A DNA stretch of 64,000 bases from Serratia sarumanii (GCF_029962605.1 NZ_CP124750.1:2852001-2916000), one strand, 5' to 3'. Numbered from the stretch's first letter, positions 10,409 to 22,352 are shown. The notes: generated by a model from the letters alone, not told the origin. Made by a program: numbers and translations.

Positions 10409-10872
10409 AGGAACCTCAAAACAACGGGGCGCAAAGTTAAACGCCGTAATTTACACGCTGGCGACAGCGCTCGCCAGCGTTGCGAGGTTTTTCGGCGGCA
10501 GTTCAACATGATTTTTGGTTGCGGGCGCGGAGAATAAAAGCCGGATTTTTATTAAGGTGACAGCTTATTAAATCAACGGAAAAATAAAAAATAAGATTTT
10601 TCGCAAGACATTATACCTTTTCTTTATGACGCTATGATTTAAGTTATTTTGCACAAAAACCTCTGCAGGCCATTGGTCAAGCCGATTGAATCGCTGGGTT
10701 TAATCAAAACGACTCACTTATCAATGTCGCACAAATCCGCAATCACAACCCATTGTAAAAAAAGAAAATAAAACGCATTAATTGATTAAAAACTAAGGAT
10801 TATCTTAATTTAACCCCAGACAATTGATTCACCAAGACAACTCGGCTACTTTGGAGGAAATTTAAATTCGAG
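10409..10872. other. AT-rich intergenic region with a 10-bp-stem hairpin
   Basis: No gene seen. At 10455-10480 a perfect inverted repeat (ACGCTGGCGA / TCGCCAGCGT, loop CAGCGC) lies upstream of yecM. From about 10530 the composition becomes strongly AT-rich, consistent with promoters and a long leader for the 42-residue ORF that follows. Confidence 0.5.
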
Positions 10873-11001
10873 ATGATCATTATGTTATTGCTGACGATAT
10901 CCTTGGTGTTGATAATTATCGCCGTATACGCCATCTACCGTCATTTCAAATCACGCAGCGTCAACACGCTGGATGCCGGTCGCCGCAATAAAAAGCGCTA
11001 G
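10873..11001 (+). CDS. Predicted 42-residue single-span membrane protein
   Basis: ATG at 10873 begins MIIMLLLTISLVLIIIAVY, one hydrophobic helix, followed by a basic tail (RHFKSRSVN to GRRNKKR), so a cytoplasmic C-terminus is likely by the positive-inside rule. A strong GGAGGA lies at 10853-10858, 14 bp from the ATG, which is longer than ideal; the inner Met at 10882 is farther still. A long AT-rich leader precedes it. No homolog is recognised. Codon content and charge pattern look like a real small protein, but expression is unproven. Confidence 0.6.
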   Translation: MIIMLLLTISLVLIIIAVYAIYRHFKSRSVNTLDAGRRNKKR

Positions 11002-11236
11002 CTTCGCAACTCTCCCCTCCGTACATTCTGTTCAGCTCATTCCGCTTTTCACCTTCCGGCAATCAACGCGCCGCACCCGACAACTGTTTCATCGCAGCGG
11101 CCGCGCCAACTGCTGACGGACTCCGTCAGATCGGTTACAATTGCAGGCTGTTTTGTGGCGGTCGCCCATCGCGCCCGCCACCGTTGAATCCCACAGGGGC
11201 TGGCTTCAGCCCCTCGTTCGTCATTAAGGTAACCCG

Positions 11237-12967
11237 TTGAATATTCAGGTTCTTCTTTCAGATAAAGTCAGCCAGGCGCTGATCGCCGCTGGCGCGCCAG
11301 CCGATTGCGAAGCGCAGGTCCGCCCTTCCGCCAAGGCGCAGTTTGGTGATTACCAGGCCAACGGCGTGATGTCCGTCGCCAAAAAGCTGGGCATGCCGCC
11401 CCGGCAGCTGGCGGAAAAAGTGGTGCAACTGCTGGATCTCGGCGACGTCGCCGGTAAAGTGGAAATCGCCGGTCCCGGCTTTATCAACATTTTCCTGAAC
11501 AGCGACTGGGTCGCCCGCCAGGCCGACCAGATGCTGAACGCACCGAAACTGGGCATTGCGCCGGTTGAGCCGCAAACCATCGTTATCGACTACTCCGCGC
11601 CGAACGTGGCGAAAGAGATGCACGTCGGCCATCTGCGCTCCACCATCATCGGCGACGCCGCGGCGCGTACCCAGGAGTTTCTGGGCCATAAAGTGATCCG
11701 TGCCAACCACGTCGGCGACTGGGGCACCCAGTTCGGCATGCTGATTGCCTACCTGGAAAAAATGCAGAACGAAAACGCCAGCGACATGGGCCTGTCCGAT
11801 TTGGAACAGTTCTATCGCGAAGCCAAGAAGCATTACGACGAAGACGCCGAGTTCGCCGAGCGCGCGCGCGCTTACGTCGTCAAGCTGCAGGGCGGCGATC
11901 AGTACTGCCTGAAAATGTGGCGCAAGCTGGTCGACATCACCATGGCGCAAAACCAGCTGACCTATAACCGCCTGAACGTCACGCTGACCGAAGACGACGT
12001 GATGGGCGAAAGCCTGTATAACGCGATGCTGCCGGGCATCGTCGCCGATCTGAAAGCCAAAGGGCTGGCGGTGGAAAGCGAAGGCGCCACCGTGGTGTTC
12101 CTCGACGAATACCAGAACAAGGACGGCGATCCGATGGGCGTCATCATCCAGAAAAAGGATGGCGGCTATCTCTACACCACCACCGATATCGCCTGCGCCA
12201 AGTACCGCTACGAAACCCTGGGCGCCAATCGCGTGCTGTATTACATCGACTCCCGTCAGCATCAGCACCTGATGCAGGCCTGGACCATCGTGCGCAAGGC
12301 CGGTTACGTGCCGGAGTCCGTCTCGCTGGAACACCACATGTTCGGCATGATGCTGGGCAAAGACGGCAAGCCGTTCAAAACCCGCTCGGGCGGTACGGTG
12401 AAGCTCTCCGATCTGCTGGATGAGGCCATCGAACGCGCCGAACAGCTGATCGCCGGCAAAAACCCGGACATGCCGCAAGACGAAATGAAGACCGTGGCCC
12501 GCGTGGTCGGCATCGGCGCGGTGAAATACGCCGATCTGTCGAAAAGCCGCACCACCGACTATGTCTTCGACTGGGATAACATGCTGGCCTTCGAAGGCAA
12601 TACCGCGCCTTATATGCAATACGCCTATACCCGCGTGGCATCGGTATTCAAGCGCGCCGGGATCGACGAAAGCAGCCTGACGCTGCCGCTGACGCTGACC
12701 GAAGAGCGTGAAATTGCGCTGGCTACCCGCCTGCTGCAGTTCGAAGAGGTGCTCACCACCGTCGCGCGTGAAGGCACGCCTCACGTCATGTGCAGCTACC
12801 TGTACGATCTGGCCGGCTTGTTCTCCGGTTTCTACGAGCACTGCCAGATCCTGAACGCCGACAGCGAAGAAGCGCGTCAGAGCCGCCTGAAGCTGGCGCT
12901 GCTGACCTCGAAAACGCTGAAAACCGGTCTGGATACGCTGGGCATCGAAACCGTCGAACGCATGTAA
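11237..12967 (+). CDS. argS: Arginyl-tRNA synthetase
   Basis: Class I synthetase charging tRNA-Arg. 576 residues from a TTG start at 11237 ([11 protein letters not shown]) behind TTAAGGT, the same N-terminus as E. coli ArgS. The HIGH-type motif is VGHLRST in [14 protein letters not shown]. The canonical KMSKS lysine motif is not obvious, as is common for bacterial ArgRS (compare [16 protein letters not shown]). The C-terminal DALR anticodon-binding domain ends [11 protein letters not shown]. An intrinsic terminator follows. Confidence 0.97.
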   Translation: MNIQVLLSDKVSQALIAAGAPADCEAQVRPSAKAQFGDYQANGVMSVAKKLGMPPRQLAEKVVQLLDLGDVAGKVEIAGPGFINIFLNSDWVARQADQMLNAPKLGIAPVEPQTIVIDYSAPNVAKEMHVGHLRSTIIGDAAARTQEFLGHKVIRANHVGDWGTQFGMLIAYLEKMQNENASDMGLSDLEQFYREAKKHYDEDAEFAERARAYVVKLQGGDQYCLKMWRKLVDITMAQNQLTYNRLNVTLTEDDVMGESLYNAMLPGIVADLKAKGLAVESEGATVVFLDEYQNKDGDPMGVIIQKKDGGYLYTTTDIACAKYRYETLGANRVLYYIDSRQHQHLMQAWTIVRKAGYVPESVSLEHHMFGMMLGKDGKPFKTRSGGTVKLSDLLDEAIERAEQLIAGKNPDMPQDEMKTVARVVGIGAVKYADLSKSRTTDYVFDWDNMLAFEGNTAPYMQYAYTRVASVFKRAGIDESSLTLPLTLTEEREIALATRLLQFEEVLTTVAREGTPHVMCSYLYDLAGLFSGFYEHCQILNADSEEARQSRLKLALLTSKTLKTGLDTLGIETVERM

Positions 12968-12986
12968 ACCGCACCGCGCGGAAAGC

Positions 12987-13014
12987 AAAAAGGTCGCCTG
13001 GGCGACCTTTTTTT
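12987..13014. terminator. Bidirectional terminator between argS and murJ
   Basis: AAAGGTCGCC / GGCGACCTTT with a two-base loop. A T-run follows on the plus strand (13008-13014) and an A-run precedes it, giving U-tracts for both convergent genes. Confidence 0.9.
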
Positions 13015-13029
13015 GTTCTTGCTTTCGGC

Positions 13030-14565
13030 TCAGGCGGCGCGGCGCGCAAAGTCGCGCGGGCGGAAGCCCAACCCTACCAGCACGCCAAAGTAGGCCACCA
13101 CACCGGCCACCACCACCGCAGCCAAACGCAGCAAACGTTCCAGCATATTGCCCTGATCCCAGGCCGGCATCAGCCACATCACGCCAATCAGCACCGCCGA
13201 CATCACCAGCACGGCGATCACCAGCTTGGTGAGGAACAGCGCCCACCCCGGCTGCGGCTGAAAGATCTTCTGTTTGCGCAGTTGCCAATACAGCAACGAG
13301 GCGTTCAGACAGGCCGCCAAACCGATCGACAGCGCCAGGCCGGCATGCTTCAACGGGCCAATAAATGCCAGGTTCATCACCTGCGTCATGATCAGCGTGA
13401 TGATGGCGATCTTGACCGGCGTTTTGATGTCCTGCCGCGAATAGAAGCCCGGCGCCAGCACTTTAACCACGATCAACCCCATCAGCCCAACCGAGTAAGC
13501 CACCAGCGCGCGTTGCGTCATCGCCGCGTCAAAGGCGCTGAACTTGCCGTACTGGAACAGCGAAACGGTCAATGGCTTGGCCAAAATGCCGAGCGCGATG
13601 GCGCTCGGCAACGCCAGCAGGAAGCACAGACGCAGCCCCCAATCCATCAGGCGCGAATACTCGTCGTGGTTGCCGCTCGAGAAGCTTTTGGCCAGCGACG
13701 GCAGCAGGATGGTGCCCAGCGCCACGCCCAGCACGCCGGAGGGAAACTCCATCAGGCGGTCGGCGTAGTACATCCAGGACACCGAGCCGGACACCAGGAA
13801 CGAAGCGAAAATGGTGTTGATGATCAGCGAGATTTGGCTCACCGACACCCCGAGGATCGCCGGCCCCATCTGGCGCATCACTCGCCAGACCCCGGCATCG
13901 CCCAGCTTGAGGCGCGGCAGCACCAGCATGCCTATCTTGCGCAGATGCGGCAGCTGATAACCCAGCTGCAGCACGCCGCCCACCACCACCGCCCAGGCCA
14001 GCGCCAGCACCGGCGGGTTGAAATACGGGGCGGCGAACAGCGCGAAACCGATCATGCTGACGTTAAGCAGCGTTGGCGCAAAAGCCGGGATCGAGAAGCG
14101 GTTCCAGGTATTGAGGATCGCCCCCACCAGCGACGCCAGTGAGATCAACAAAATATAGGGGAAGGTGATGCGCAGCAGCGCCGACGTCAGGGCAAACTTG
14201 TCGGGCGTATCGGTAAAGCCCGGCGCAGTAATGTAAATAACCCAGGGCGCGGCCAGCATCCCCAGCACCGTCACCACCGCCAGCACCAGCGTCAGCAGCC
14301 CGGAGACATAGGCAATAAAAGTGCGCGTCGCCTCTTCACCCTGCTGGCTCTTGTATTCGGCCAGGATCGGCACGAAGGCCTGCGAAAACGCCCCTTCGGC
14401 AAAGATACGGCGTAACAGATTCGGGAGTTTGAACGCCACGAAAAAGGCGTCCGTTGCCATGCCGGCCCCGAACACGCGCGCGACGATCGCATCGCGGGCA
14501 AAGCCCAACACCCGCGAAAACATCGTCATCGAGCTGACGGCAGCCAAGGATTTGAGTAGGTTCAT
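13030..14565 (-). CDS. murJ: Lipid II flippase MurJ (MviN)
   Basis: Flips the peptidoglycan precursor lipid II across the inner membrane. The 511-residue MOP-superfamily protein has about 14 transmembrane helices. It starts [22 protein letters not shown]. The [12 protein letters not shown] segment and [20 protein letters not shown] carry conserved central-cavity arginines. It lies downstream of rimJ-yceH-mviM on the same strand, as in E. coli. Essential in E. coli; no disruption is visible. Confidence 0.97.
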   Translation of the reverse strand: MNLLKSLAAVSSMTMFSRVLGFARDAIVARVFGAGMATDAFFVAFKLPNLLRRIFAEGAFSQAFVPILAEYKSQQGEEATRTFIAYVSGLLTLVLAVVTVLGMLAAPWVIYITAPGFTDTPDKFALTSALLRITFPYILLISLASLVGAILNTWNRFSIPAFAPTLLNVSMIGFALFAAPYFNPPVLALAWAVVVGGVLQLGYQLPHLRKIGMLVLPRLKLGDAGVWRVMRQMGPAILGVSVSQISLIINTIFASFLVSGSVSWMYYADRLMEFPSGVLGVALGTILLPSLAKSFSSGNHDEYSRLMDWGLRLCFLLALPSAIALGILAKPLTVSLFQYGKFSAFDAAMTQRALVAYSVGLMGLIVVKVLAPGFYSRQDIKTPVKIAIITLIMTQVMNLAFIGPLKHAGLALSIGLAACLNASLLYWQLRKQKIFQPQPGWALFLTKLVIAVLVMSAVLIGVMWLMPAWDQGNMLERLLRLAAVVVAGVVAYFGVLVGLGFRPRDFARRAA

Positions 14566-14671
14566 GTGGTTGTCTGATAGGTACCGTAAATATCAACGCC
14601 TGCAACAGCAGGCGTCAGTGAAACAATCGGCTCAGTTTACGCATCCGGAAAAGAATAGCTACCGCCATATG

Positions 14672-15592
14672 TTACATAGAGTTATCCCGCAGCAAACGCT
14701 CGACCACCCGCTGGGCGGCCAGCGCCTGTTCGCCGCCGGTTTCCGGCGCGCTCTGATTGGCGACGGCATCAAGGAAATGCCGCACCGCCCCGTCGAAGCC
14801 GCGTTGCACCAGCGTGCTTTGCCAGCCCGGCACCGGCTGCTCCAACTCGCCCTGCGCATCTTCACGCAGCCAGTGGCGCATATCGGTCAACTGATACAGC
14901 GCGCCGTCGGTCACCGCCTGCACGCTTTCGCGCTGGCTGCCGCCGCGGCGATGCATACTGGTCGTCACCTGCGTGTCGCCGCAGGCGAAGTGATGCTCGG
15001 CGTACAGCATTTCACCGGCGGCGTTGGCGCGCAGGCTGCCGCTCAGCAGTTGCTCCCGCCCGCCCGCCAGCCACAGCGCAGTGTCCACCACGTGCAGGTA
15101 ATCATCCAACAGGGTAAAACGCAGATCGTGCGGGCCGACGCTGTCCGCCCGATGTTTATCCATGCGAATGGAGGCCGGCTGATTCATTCGCTGTTTGAGC
15201 TGCCGGTAAAGCGGCGCGAAACGGCGGTTGAACCCCACCATCAGCGTTTTGCCTCGCCGCTCGGCCTGCTCAAGCAGTTGCTCGCCCTGCTCCAGCGTCT
15301 CCGCCAGCGGTTTATCGACGTAAACGTGCACGCCGCGGTTCAGCAGCTCGCCTATCACCGAAAAATGGCTGGCGGTGCTGCTGTGAACAAAGACCGCGTC
15401 GCACTGTTCGGCCAGGCTGTCCAGACGGGAGAAACAGGCCATGCGGTAGCTGTCGCACAGCGGCTGCGCTTTTTGCTGATTGGGCGAAAAACCGCCCACC
15501 AGCGTCCAATCCGCCGCCTGGCCGAGGATTGGCAGATACGCCTTCTGCGCGATACTGCCCAACCCCACCACGCCTACACGCAATTTAGTCAT
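14672..15592 (-). CDS. mviM: Gfo/Idh/MocA-family oxidoreductase MviM
   Basis: 306 residues. An N-terminal Rossmann fold ([18 protein letters not shown]) is followed by [11 protein letters not shown] and the EKP-like motif VYVDKPLAE, typical of NAD(P)-dependent sugar or polyol dehydrogenases. Two ATGs (15598 and 15592) are possible; the second matches E. coli MviM better and is better spaced from GAGGG. The start overlaps the end of yceH. The substrate is unknown; position next to murJ is conserved, but a role in peptidoglycan is unproven. Confidence 0.9.
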   Translation of the reverse strand: MTKLRVGVVGLGSIAQKAYLPILGQAADWTLVGGFSPNQQKAQPLCDSYRMACFSRLDSLAEQCDAVFVHSSTASHFSVIGELLNRGVHVYVDKPLAETLEQGEQLLEQAERRGKTLMVGFNRRFAPLYRQLKQRMNQPASIRMDKHRADSVGPHDLRFTLLDDYLHVVDTALWLAGGREQLLSGSLRANAAGEMLYAEHHFACGDTQVTTSMHRRGGSQRESVQAVTDGALYQLTDMRHWLREDAQGELEQPVPGWQSTLVQRGFDGAVRHFLDAVANQSAPETGGEQALAAQRVVERLLRDNSM

Positions 15593-16232
15593 TCGCATCC
15601 CTCGCCAACAGCTGTTGCAACTGCCGTTTCAGCTCCGCCACTTCGCTTTCCAATGCGCTGACTCTGGCGCTCAGTTCGCCGTCGTCCTCAGCGTCGAACG
15701 CCGCCGGCGGCGCTTCATCAATCTGGCCGCTGAACAGATGCATGAACCGGCTTTCGCGCTTGCCCGGCTCACGCGCCAGGCGCACCACGAACGGGCCATC
15801 TTCGCGCGTGGCCAGTTGCTGCAGCACCTGTTCGACCTCGCTGACATCGCTGAACTCGTGCATCCGATTGGTGCGGGTGCGCAACTCGCCCGGCGTTTGC
15901 GCGCCGCGCAACAGCAAGGTGGCGATCACCGCCAGTTCGGCAGGCGAGAGTTTCAGCTGGCCGAACTCGGAGTTGCAAAACCGCTGTTCGTACTTCACCA
16001 CCCGATTGCCGAACCCGCTGAGGGTGCGCAGGAAATGTTTGCGCAGCAACAGATCGAGCAGTTGCTGCACTTCGCTTTCGCTCAGGTCCATCACCGGTTC
16101 GCGGTTGGTTTTTTGGTTGCATGCCAGCGTAATGGCATTCAGCGAAAGCGGGTATTGATCCGGTGTCGTGACCTGTTTTTCCAACAGGCAGCCGATAACC
16201 CGAGCCTCTCTGGCGTTCAATTCATATTTCAT
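15585..16232 (-). CDS. yceH: DUF480 winged-helix protein YceH
   Basis: 215-residue UPF0502/DUF480 protein. Two winged-helix-like repeats span about residues 1-170 ([29 protein letters not shown], then [25 protein letters not shown]). A C-terminal coiled coil ([18 protein letters not shown]) suggests self-association. It overlaps mviM and lies 9 bp after rimJ, consistent with one transcript. Binding target is unknown. Confidence 0.9.
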   Translation of the reverse strand: MKYELNAREARVIGCLLEKQVTTPDQYPLSLNAITLACNQKTNREPVMDLSESEVQQLLDLLLRKHFLRTLSGFGNRVVKYEQRFCNSEFGQLKLSPAELAVIATLLLRGAQTPGELRTRTNRMHEFSDVSEVEQVLQQLATREDGPFVVRLAREPGKRESRFMHLFSGQIDEAPPAAFDAEDDGELSARVSALESEVAELKRQLQQLLARDAND

Positions 16233-16241
16233 CGTTTGGCC

Positions 16242-16826
16242 TCAACGTGGGGGGAGCCACTCTTTATTGGTGTATGCCGTCAAAACGTGGTCTTGCCACT
16301 GGCCGTCGATCAGCAGGTAATCCTTGGCGTAACCTTCGCGTTCGAATCCCAGACGCGTCAGCAATGCGCCGCTGCGCTGGTTGTGTGGCATATAGTTGGC
16401 CATGATGCGGTGCATGCGCTGTTGGCGCAGCATATAGCGGATGGCGGACTGCAAGGCTTCGAACATCAGCCCTTGCCCCTGCCACTTTTCCCCCAGCGAA
16501 TAGCCGAGGAAACAGGCATGAAACGAACCGCGCAGCACGTTGCTGAAGTTCGCCACGCCGCGCACTTCCTGCTCTTCTGGATCGAGCAGGATAAAATAGT
16601 AGGCGTTGCCCTGCTTTTGCATTTCGGTGATCATGCCCAGACGCGCCTGCCAGCCGGAAGGATAACAGTGGCTTTCGTCGCGCACCGGCTCCCAGGGTTT
16701 GAGAAAGGCTCGGTTCTCGGCATAATAATCCGCCAGGCGATAGGCATCCCGTTCATGCACTAAACGGACCACCATCCGGTCGGTAGTAAGACGTACTTTT
16801 GGCGATGCAGAGCGATAGCCGAACAT
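16242..16826 (-). CDS. rimJ: Ribosomal protein S5 N-alanine acetyltransferase RimJ
   Basis: GNAT acetyltransferase that acetylates the N-terminal alanine of ribosomal protein S5. 194 residues from [13 protein letters not shown], the E. coli start; an in-frame ATG at 16844 is upstream and not conserved. GGGGGAA precedes the chosen start. Acetyl-CoA-binding motif A is seen as [42 protein letters not shown] is nearly identical to E. coli. It is the first gene of rimJ-yceH-mviM-murJ. Confidence 0.95.
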   Translation of the reverse strand: MFGYRSASPKVRLTTDRMVVRLVHERDAYRLADYYAENRAFLKPWEPVRDESHCYPSGWQARLGMITEMQKQGNAYYFILLDPEEQEVRGVANFSNVLRGSFHACFLGYSLGEKWQGQGLMFEALQSAIRYMLRQQRMHRIMANYMPHNQRSGALLTRLGFEREGYAKDYLLIDGQWQDHVLTAYTNKEWLPPR

Positions 16827-16844
16827 CATTTCCCCCGCAGTCAA

Positions 16845-18377
<1,533 letters not shown>

Positions 18378-18450
18378 CGCCATAGAAATCCGGCCGAATC
18401 GGCAACAGCTGCTATCCTGTTAGTAAAAACACCCACAGGAGCCCGTCGGC

Positions 18451-18699
18451 ATGAGCGAAGAAGCAAAATTACCGCAACTACTCGAACATATGATACTGAA
18501 CTTGCGCATGATTTATGCGCGTTCCACCTTGGTGGAAAAGGCACTGGCCCATATCCTCGCCAGCGACGCCGGCCTGAAAAACGATATTATCAAACAGCTG
18601 CAGGTCGTCACCGCCACCAACGAACGTGACAGAATCGACCTCGAAGAAGCTCGCAATCACCTGATCGATGTGCTCAACTCAGTACCGGCCAAGAAATAA
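18451..18699 (+). CDS. Hypothetical 82-residue helical protein
   Basis: Starts MSEEAKLPQLLEHMILNLR after CAGGAG. The sequence is all-helical in appearance, soluble, with a net acidic middle (NERDRIDLEEARNHLIDVL). It has no cysteines and no signal peptide. It is inserted between mdtH and grxB, which adjoin in E. coli. A perfect GC hairpin follows the stop. I do not recognise a named family and assign no function. Confidence 0.75.
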   Translation: MSEEAKLPQLLEHMILNLRMIYARSTLVEKALAHILASDAGLKNDIIKQLQVVTATNERDRIDLEEARNHLIDVLNSVPAKK

Positions 18700-18708
18700 C
18701 GCCTCCTA

Positions 18709-18728
18709 GCCCGCGCTGGCGCGCGGGC
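18709..18728. terminator. GC hairpin after the 82-residue gene
   Basis: Perfect 8-bp stem (GCCCGCGC / GCGCGGGC) with loop TGGC, 10 bp after the stop codon. No T-tract follows, so it may protect a 3' end or act weakly in termination. Confidence 0.5.
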
Positions 18729-18826
18729 AATATCGCAATAACGCACCATCCAACACACGCACGTCAAGACAGCCTCGATAAGCTGTGGTAACTATTGCTG
18801 TTAAAACCTGACAACCCGGAGCAAGC

Positions 18827-19474
18827 ATGAAACTGTTCATTTACGATCATTGCCCATTCTGCGTGAAAGCCCGCATGATTTTTGGCCTGAAACGTCTGCC
18901 GATTCGCTTGGTCACATTGCTCAACGACGATGAGACGACCCCGTTCAACCTGATCGGCCAAAAAATGGTGCCTATCCTGGTCAAAGACAACGGCGATGCG
19001 ATGCCGGAAAGCCTGGATATCGTGCGCTATGTCGACAACCTTGACGACAAACCGGTGCTGACCGGCCGCACCAACCCGGCCATTGCCGAGTGGCTGCAGC
19101 GGGTCGGCGGTTACAGCGCAAAATTGCTGTTGCCGCGAATTGCGCATGCCGATTTCGAAGAGTTTGCCACCGACAGCGCCCGCCGTTACTTTATCGATAA
19201 AAAGCAGGCGTCTATCGGCGATTTTGCCGAGCATCTCGCCAACAGTGCCGATCTGATCGCCGAACTGGAAGCCGACCTGCAAACGCTGTCGCCGCTGATC
19301 GCCTCCGCCGACGCGGTGAACGGCGAACTGTCCGAGGACGATATCCACCTGTTCCCGCTGCTGCGCTCATTGTCGATCGTCGCCGGCGTTGCGCTGCCGG
19401 ATAACGTGGAAGCCTACCGCAACCGCATGGCGCAGCGCAGCGAGGTGCCGTTGCTGCTGGATATGGAACAATAA
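18827..19474 (+). CDS. grxB: Glutaredoxin 2
   Basis: GST-like glutaredoxin that reduces disulfides using glutathione. 215 residues. The N-terminal thioredoxin fold contains the active-site CPFC at residues 9-12 (MKLFIYDHCPFC). VPILVKDNGDAMPESLDIVRYVD is the glutathione-binding region. The C-terminal two-thirds is the helical GST-C domain. It matches E. coli GrxB in length. It precedes a UbiB-type gene by 35 bp on the same strand. Confidence 0.95.
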   Translation: MKLFIYDHCPFCVKARMIFGLKRLPIRLVTLLNDDETTPFNLIGQKMVPILVKDNGDAMPESLDIVRYVDNLDDKPVLTGRTNPAIAEWLQRVGGYSAKLLLPRIAHADFEEFATDSARRYFIDKKQASIGDFAEHLANSADLIAELEADLQTLSPLIASADAVNGELSEDDIHLFPLLRSLSIVAGVALPDNVEAYRNRMAQRSEVPLLLDMEQ

Positions 19475-19509
19475 CGTTCAAGAATGACAAATAAGGATAT
19501 GGCGTACTG

Positions 19510-21150
19510 ATGTTGAAAATGGTGCTCGCCACCGCTCGCGATCGGGCGCGGCTGAAGGAAATTACCTCCGTTCTGATTCGTTATGGCCTGCAAGACGTTC
19601 TGCGTCTGCTGGGCCTGGGGGCTTTGCTGCGCGGCGCCCGCGCTGAATCCGCCCAACAGGACGCACAAACCCTGCCTGAGCGGCTGCGCGAAGCGCTCGA
19701 GGCACTGGGCCCTACCTTCGTCAAATTCGGTCAGATCCTGGCCACGCGTTCCGACCTGCTGGATCCGGCCTGGACCGACGAACTGGATCGTCTGCACAGC
19801 CAGGCAGCGGTGTTGCCATGGGAAACGCTGGCGCCGCAGATCGTTGCCGACCTGGGCGGCGAACCCGAGCGGCTGTTCGCCGAATTCGATCGTACGCCGC
19901 TGGCGGCGGCGTCGATGGCGCAAATCTACCGCGCACGCCTGCACAGCGGCGAACAGGTCGTGGTCAAAGTGCTGCGGCCCGGCCTGGCGAAAACCATCCA
20001 CGCCGATCTGCGGCTGCTGGCCTCGCTGGCGGAAACCGTGGAGCAGCAGAGCCCCGCGCTGGCGCGCTATCGGCCGCGGCAGATGGTCAGAGCGCTGGCG
20101 ACGGCGCTCAATCATGAACTGGATTTGACCCACGAAGGGCATAACTGCGACCGCGTCGCCGGGATGTTTGCGCGTCAACCTGACGTCGTCGTGCCGAAAA
20201 TCTATTGGCAATGGTCTTCCCCGCGCCTGTTAGTGCAGGAATACTTGCCCGGCACCGCGCCGGAAAACCCTCAGCAGCTGGCGGCAGCGGGCTTTGACGG
20301 CCCACTGCTGGCGCAACGCGGCGCCCGCGCCTTTATGAGCATGGTACTGGAGCATCGGCTGTATCACGCCGATCCCCACCCCGGCAACGTCATGGCGCTG
20401 AGCGGTGACCGCGTCGGCTTTATCGACTTCGGCATGGTGGGCCAGCTGTCCGAGCGGCGACGCAATCAGTTGCTCCTGCTGCTGCAGGCCATCGCCGATC
20501 GTCAGTCCGAAGGCATCGTCAACACGCTGATCGCCTGGTCGGACAGCGAACCGCTGGATCTGATGGATCTGGAGCTGGCGGCGCAAAACTTCCTCGACAA
20601 ACAGGCCGCCGCCACCCTGACCTTGGGCAAGGCCCTGACCGATCTGCTGGTGATGGCGCGTGAACACCAGCTGGCGCTGCCGCCCGATCTGGTGCTGCTG
20701 TTCAAGGCGTTAATCACCGCCGACGGCGTGCTGCACCGATTGGATCCGGCCTTTGACATCGTGGCCACGCTCAAACCGATGCTGCAACAAACCGTGCTGC
20801 AACGCTATGCACCCGCTGCCGTGCGCCAGCGGTTGTTGGCCCTGGGCGGGGAAGCGCTCGACGCCGGAGAGGAGCTGCCGCAAACCCTGCGGCTATTGGT
20901 TCGCCGCCTAAAACGCGGGCGGCTCAATGCCGATATCAACGTCAGTAATCTTGGCCAGTTGAGCAAAGCGCTGGAACGCGCCGCCGTTACCCTGGCTATC
21001 GCCATCGTCACCGCCGCTTTTGCCCTGGGGCTGGCGCCTTATCTGATGCATTCGTCGCTGCGGCTGTGGGGCATTCCGCTGTTCCCGCTGTTGGGGGGCG
21101 CAGCCTGCCTGGCCGGCGTGGTGCTCTTGGCGCTGCGATTGCGGCGCTGA
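19510..21150 (+). CDS. UbiB/ABC1-family atypical kinase-like protein (second copy type)
   Basis: 546 residues of the UbiB/COQ8 protein-kinase-like superfamily. Motifs are VKFGQ (71-75, KxGQ motif), Ala-rich loop AAASMAQ (132-138), the VVKV lysine (153), HADPHPGN (286-293) and DFG (306-308). Two C-terminal membrane segments lie at about 495-515 and 521-543. This is not the ubiE-ubiJ-ubiB context of the ubiquinone gene, so it is a paralog of unknown substrate. It is inserted between grxB and yceB, which adjoin in E. coli. An ATPase or lipid-head-group role is inferred from the family. Confidence 0.88.
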   Translation: MLKMVLATARDRARLKEITSVLIRYGLQDVLRLLGLGALLRGARAESAQQDAQTLPERLREALEALGPTFVKFGQILATRSDLLDPAWTDELDRLHSQAAVLPWETLAPQIVADLGGEPERLFAEFDRTPLAAASMAQIYRARLHSGEQVVVKVLRPGLAKTIHADLRLLASLAETVEQQSPALARYRPRQMVRALATALNHELDLTHEGHNCDRVAGMFARQPDVVVPKIYWQWSSPRLLVQEYLPGTAPENPQQLAAAGFDGPLLAQRGARAFMSMVLEHRLYHADPHPGNVMALSGDRVGFIDFGMVGQLSERRRNQLLLLLQAIADRQSEGIVNTLIAWSDSEPLDLMDLELAAQNFLDKQAAATLTLGKALTDLLVMAREHQLALPPDLVLLFKALITADGVLHRLDPAFDIVATLKPMLQQTVLQRYAPAAVRQRLLALGGEALDAGEELPQTLRLLVRRLKRGRLNADINVSNLGQLSKALERAAVTLAIAIVTAAFALGLAPYLMHSSLRLWGIPLFPLLGGAACLAGVVLLALRLRR

Positions 21151-21302
21151 CGCTTTCGGCGTTATCCGATAGGTGTCGCCCGCTTTTGCGCGCACTATCC
21201 TCTGCACATCGCCTTCTGCCGTTTTCACGCGCAGGTGGAACGTTTATAATGATTAATCAATTATCTGCAGCACTTTTCGCCAGCAGTCGCAATGAGGCAT
21301 TA

Positions 21303-21866
21303 ATGAAGAAGATCCTGATGGGCGCAGCCGCCCTGCTGTTCGCCGGCGTATTGGCCGGTTGCAATCAACTGACCCAGTACACTCTGAGCGAGCAGGAAGT
21401 GAATGATTACCTGCAGAAACACAACGACTATCAGAAGCAGATCGGCGTGCCCGGCCTGGTGGACGCCAACATCGTACTGACGCAGTTGCAAAGCCAGATT
21501 GGCCGCAGCGAGCCGGGCAAGGTCACCCTTTCCGGCGATGCCAAGGTCAATATCACGTCGATTCTCGGCCCGCAGGCGGCGGATCTGAGGCTGACGCTGA
21601 AAGCGCAGCCGGTTTACGACCGTGCACAGGGCGCCATTTACCTGAAAGACATGGAACTGACCGATTACAGCGTGCAGCCGGAAAAAATGCAGACGGTGAT
21701 GAAAGCGCTGACGCCATATCTGAATCAGTCGCTGAAGTCTTACTTCGACCAAAAGCCGGCTTATGTGCTGAATCCTGACAACAGCAAAACCGAAGCGCTG
21801 GCGAAAAAACTGGCGAAGGGATTGGAAGTGAAACCGGGTGAGTTGGTGATCCCGTTTAGCGACTGA
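21303..21866 (+). CDS. yceB: Outer-membrane-type lipoprotein YceB (DUF1439)
   Basis: 187 residues. The lipoprotein signal MKKILMGAAALLFAGVLAGC ends in lipobox LAGC, with N at +2. The mature part (NQLTQYTLSEQEVNDYLQKHN, then SQIGRSEPGKVTLSGDAKV) follows E. coli YceB, a DUF1439 protein with a lipid-binding-like fold. The upstream in-frame ATG at 21066 lies inside the preceding gene and is rejected; GAGG precedes the chosen start. An intrinsic terminator follows. The function is unknown. Confidence 0.93.
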   Translation: MKKILMGAAALLFAGVLAGCNQLTQYTLSEQEVNDYLQKHNDYQKQIGVPGLVDANIVLTQLQSQIGRSEPGKVTLSGDAKVNITSILGPQAADLRLTLKAQPVYDRAQGAIYLKDMELTDYSVQPEKMQTVMKALTPYLNQSLKSYFDQKPAYVLNPDNSKTEALAKKLAKGLEVKPGELVIPFSD

Positions 21867-21883
21867 CAGCCTCTTGATGCATC

Positions 21884-21908
21884 AAGCCCGCCGCCAGGCG
21901 GGCTTTTT
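21884..21908 (+). terminator. Intrinsic terminator after yceB
   Basis: AAGCCCGCC / GGCGGGCTT stem, loop GCCA, followed by a T-run ending at 21908. Confidence 0.9.
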
Positions 21909-21922
21909 ATTGCGGAAAACGA

Positions 21923-22282
21923 TTACTGCGGCGCGCTGTAGGCGATCTCGCCGGTGTTGCAGTTGAGCGTCACGTTGTAGGTTTTATCCGCTTTGGTGCC
22001 ACGCACCGTCAGCGGCACCTGCCACACCTGATCCTTGCCGGTGATGGCATCCGGGCTGACCCAGGCGATCGGGGTAGCGGTGCCCAGCAGTTTTTTGTCC
22101 GCCTCCCAGCGCGTGATGCGGTTCTGCAAGAAGTCGCGCTTGACCTGGGCGGCGATATCCGCCGGCTGCAGCCCCGCACACTGCCCCACCTTGGCGCTGC
22201 GTTGCTCTTGAACCTGCGCCCACACCGCAGTCGATGCTCCCATCATGGCCAACAAGGCGATAGCCAAAGCCGTTTTTTTCAT
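21923..22282 (-). CDS. yebF: Secreted protein YebF
   Basis: 119 residues. A Sec signal peptide spans residues 1-22 (MKKTALAIALLAMMGASTAVWA). The mature part matches E. coli YebF: IAAQVKRDFLQNRITRWEADKK, then AWVSPDAITGKDQVWQVPLTVRG. Two cysteines (VGQC and LNCN) can form the single disulfide. E. coli YebF is exported to the medium, with porins implicated. A longer start at 22387 would bury the signal and is rejected. E. coli yebF adjoins yebG; here yqfB lies between. Confidence 0.93.
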   Translation of the reverse strand: MKKTALAIALLAMMGASTAVWAQVQEQRSAKVGQCAGLQPADIAAQVKRDFLQNRITRWEADKKLLGTATPIAWVSPDAITGKDQVWQVPLTVRGTKADKTYNVTLNCNTGEIAYSAPQ

Positions 22283-22352
22283 GTGTCCTCCCGTTGTGAT
22301 TAGCGCTATCCGGGCGCCCATCCCTGGCTCACAACAGGGTTTCGGCAAAGGG

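Noticed and set aside
11258..13288. 676-codon minus-strand ORF over argS
   Set aside because: It is the mirror frame of argS, with no ribosome site or family motif; composition is typical of an antisense frame.
12790..14142. 450-codon plus-strand ORF over the argS end and murJ
   Set aside because: Antisense to murJ; repetitive His/Gln/Arg content and no recognisable domain.
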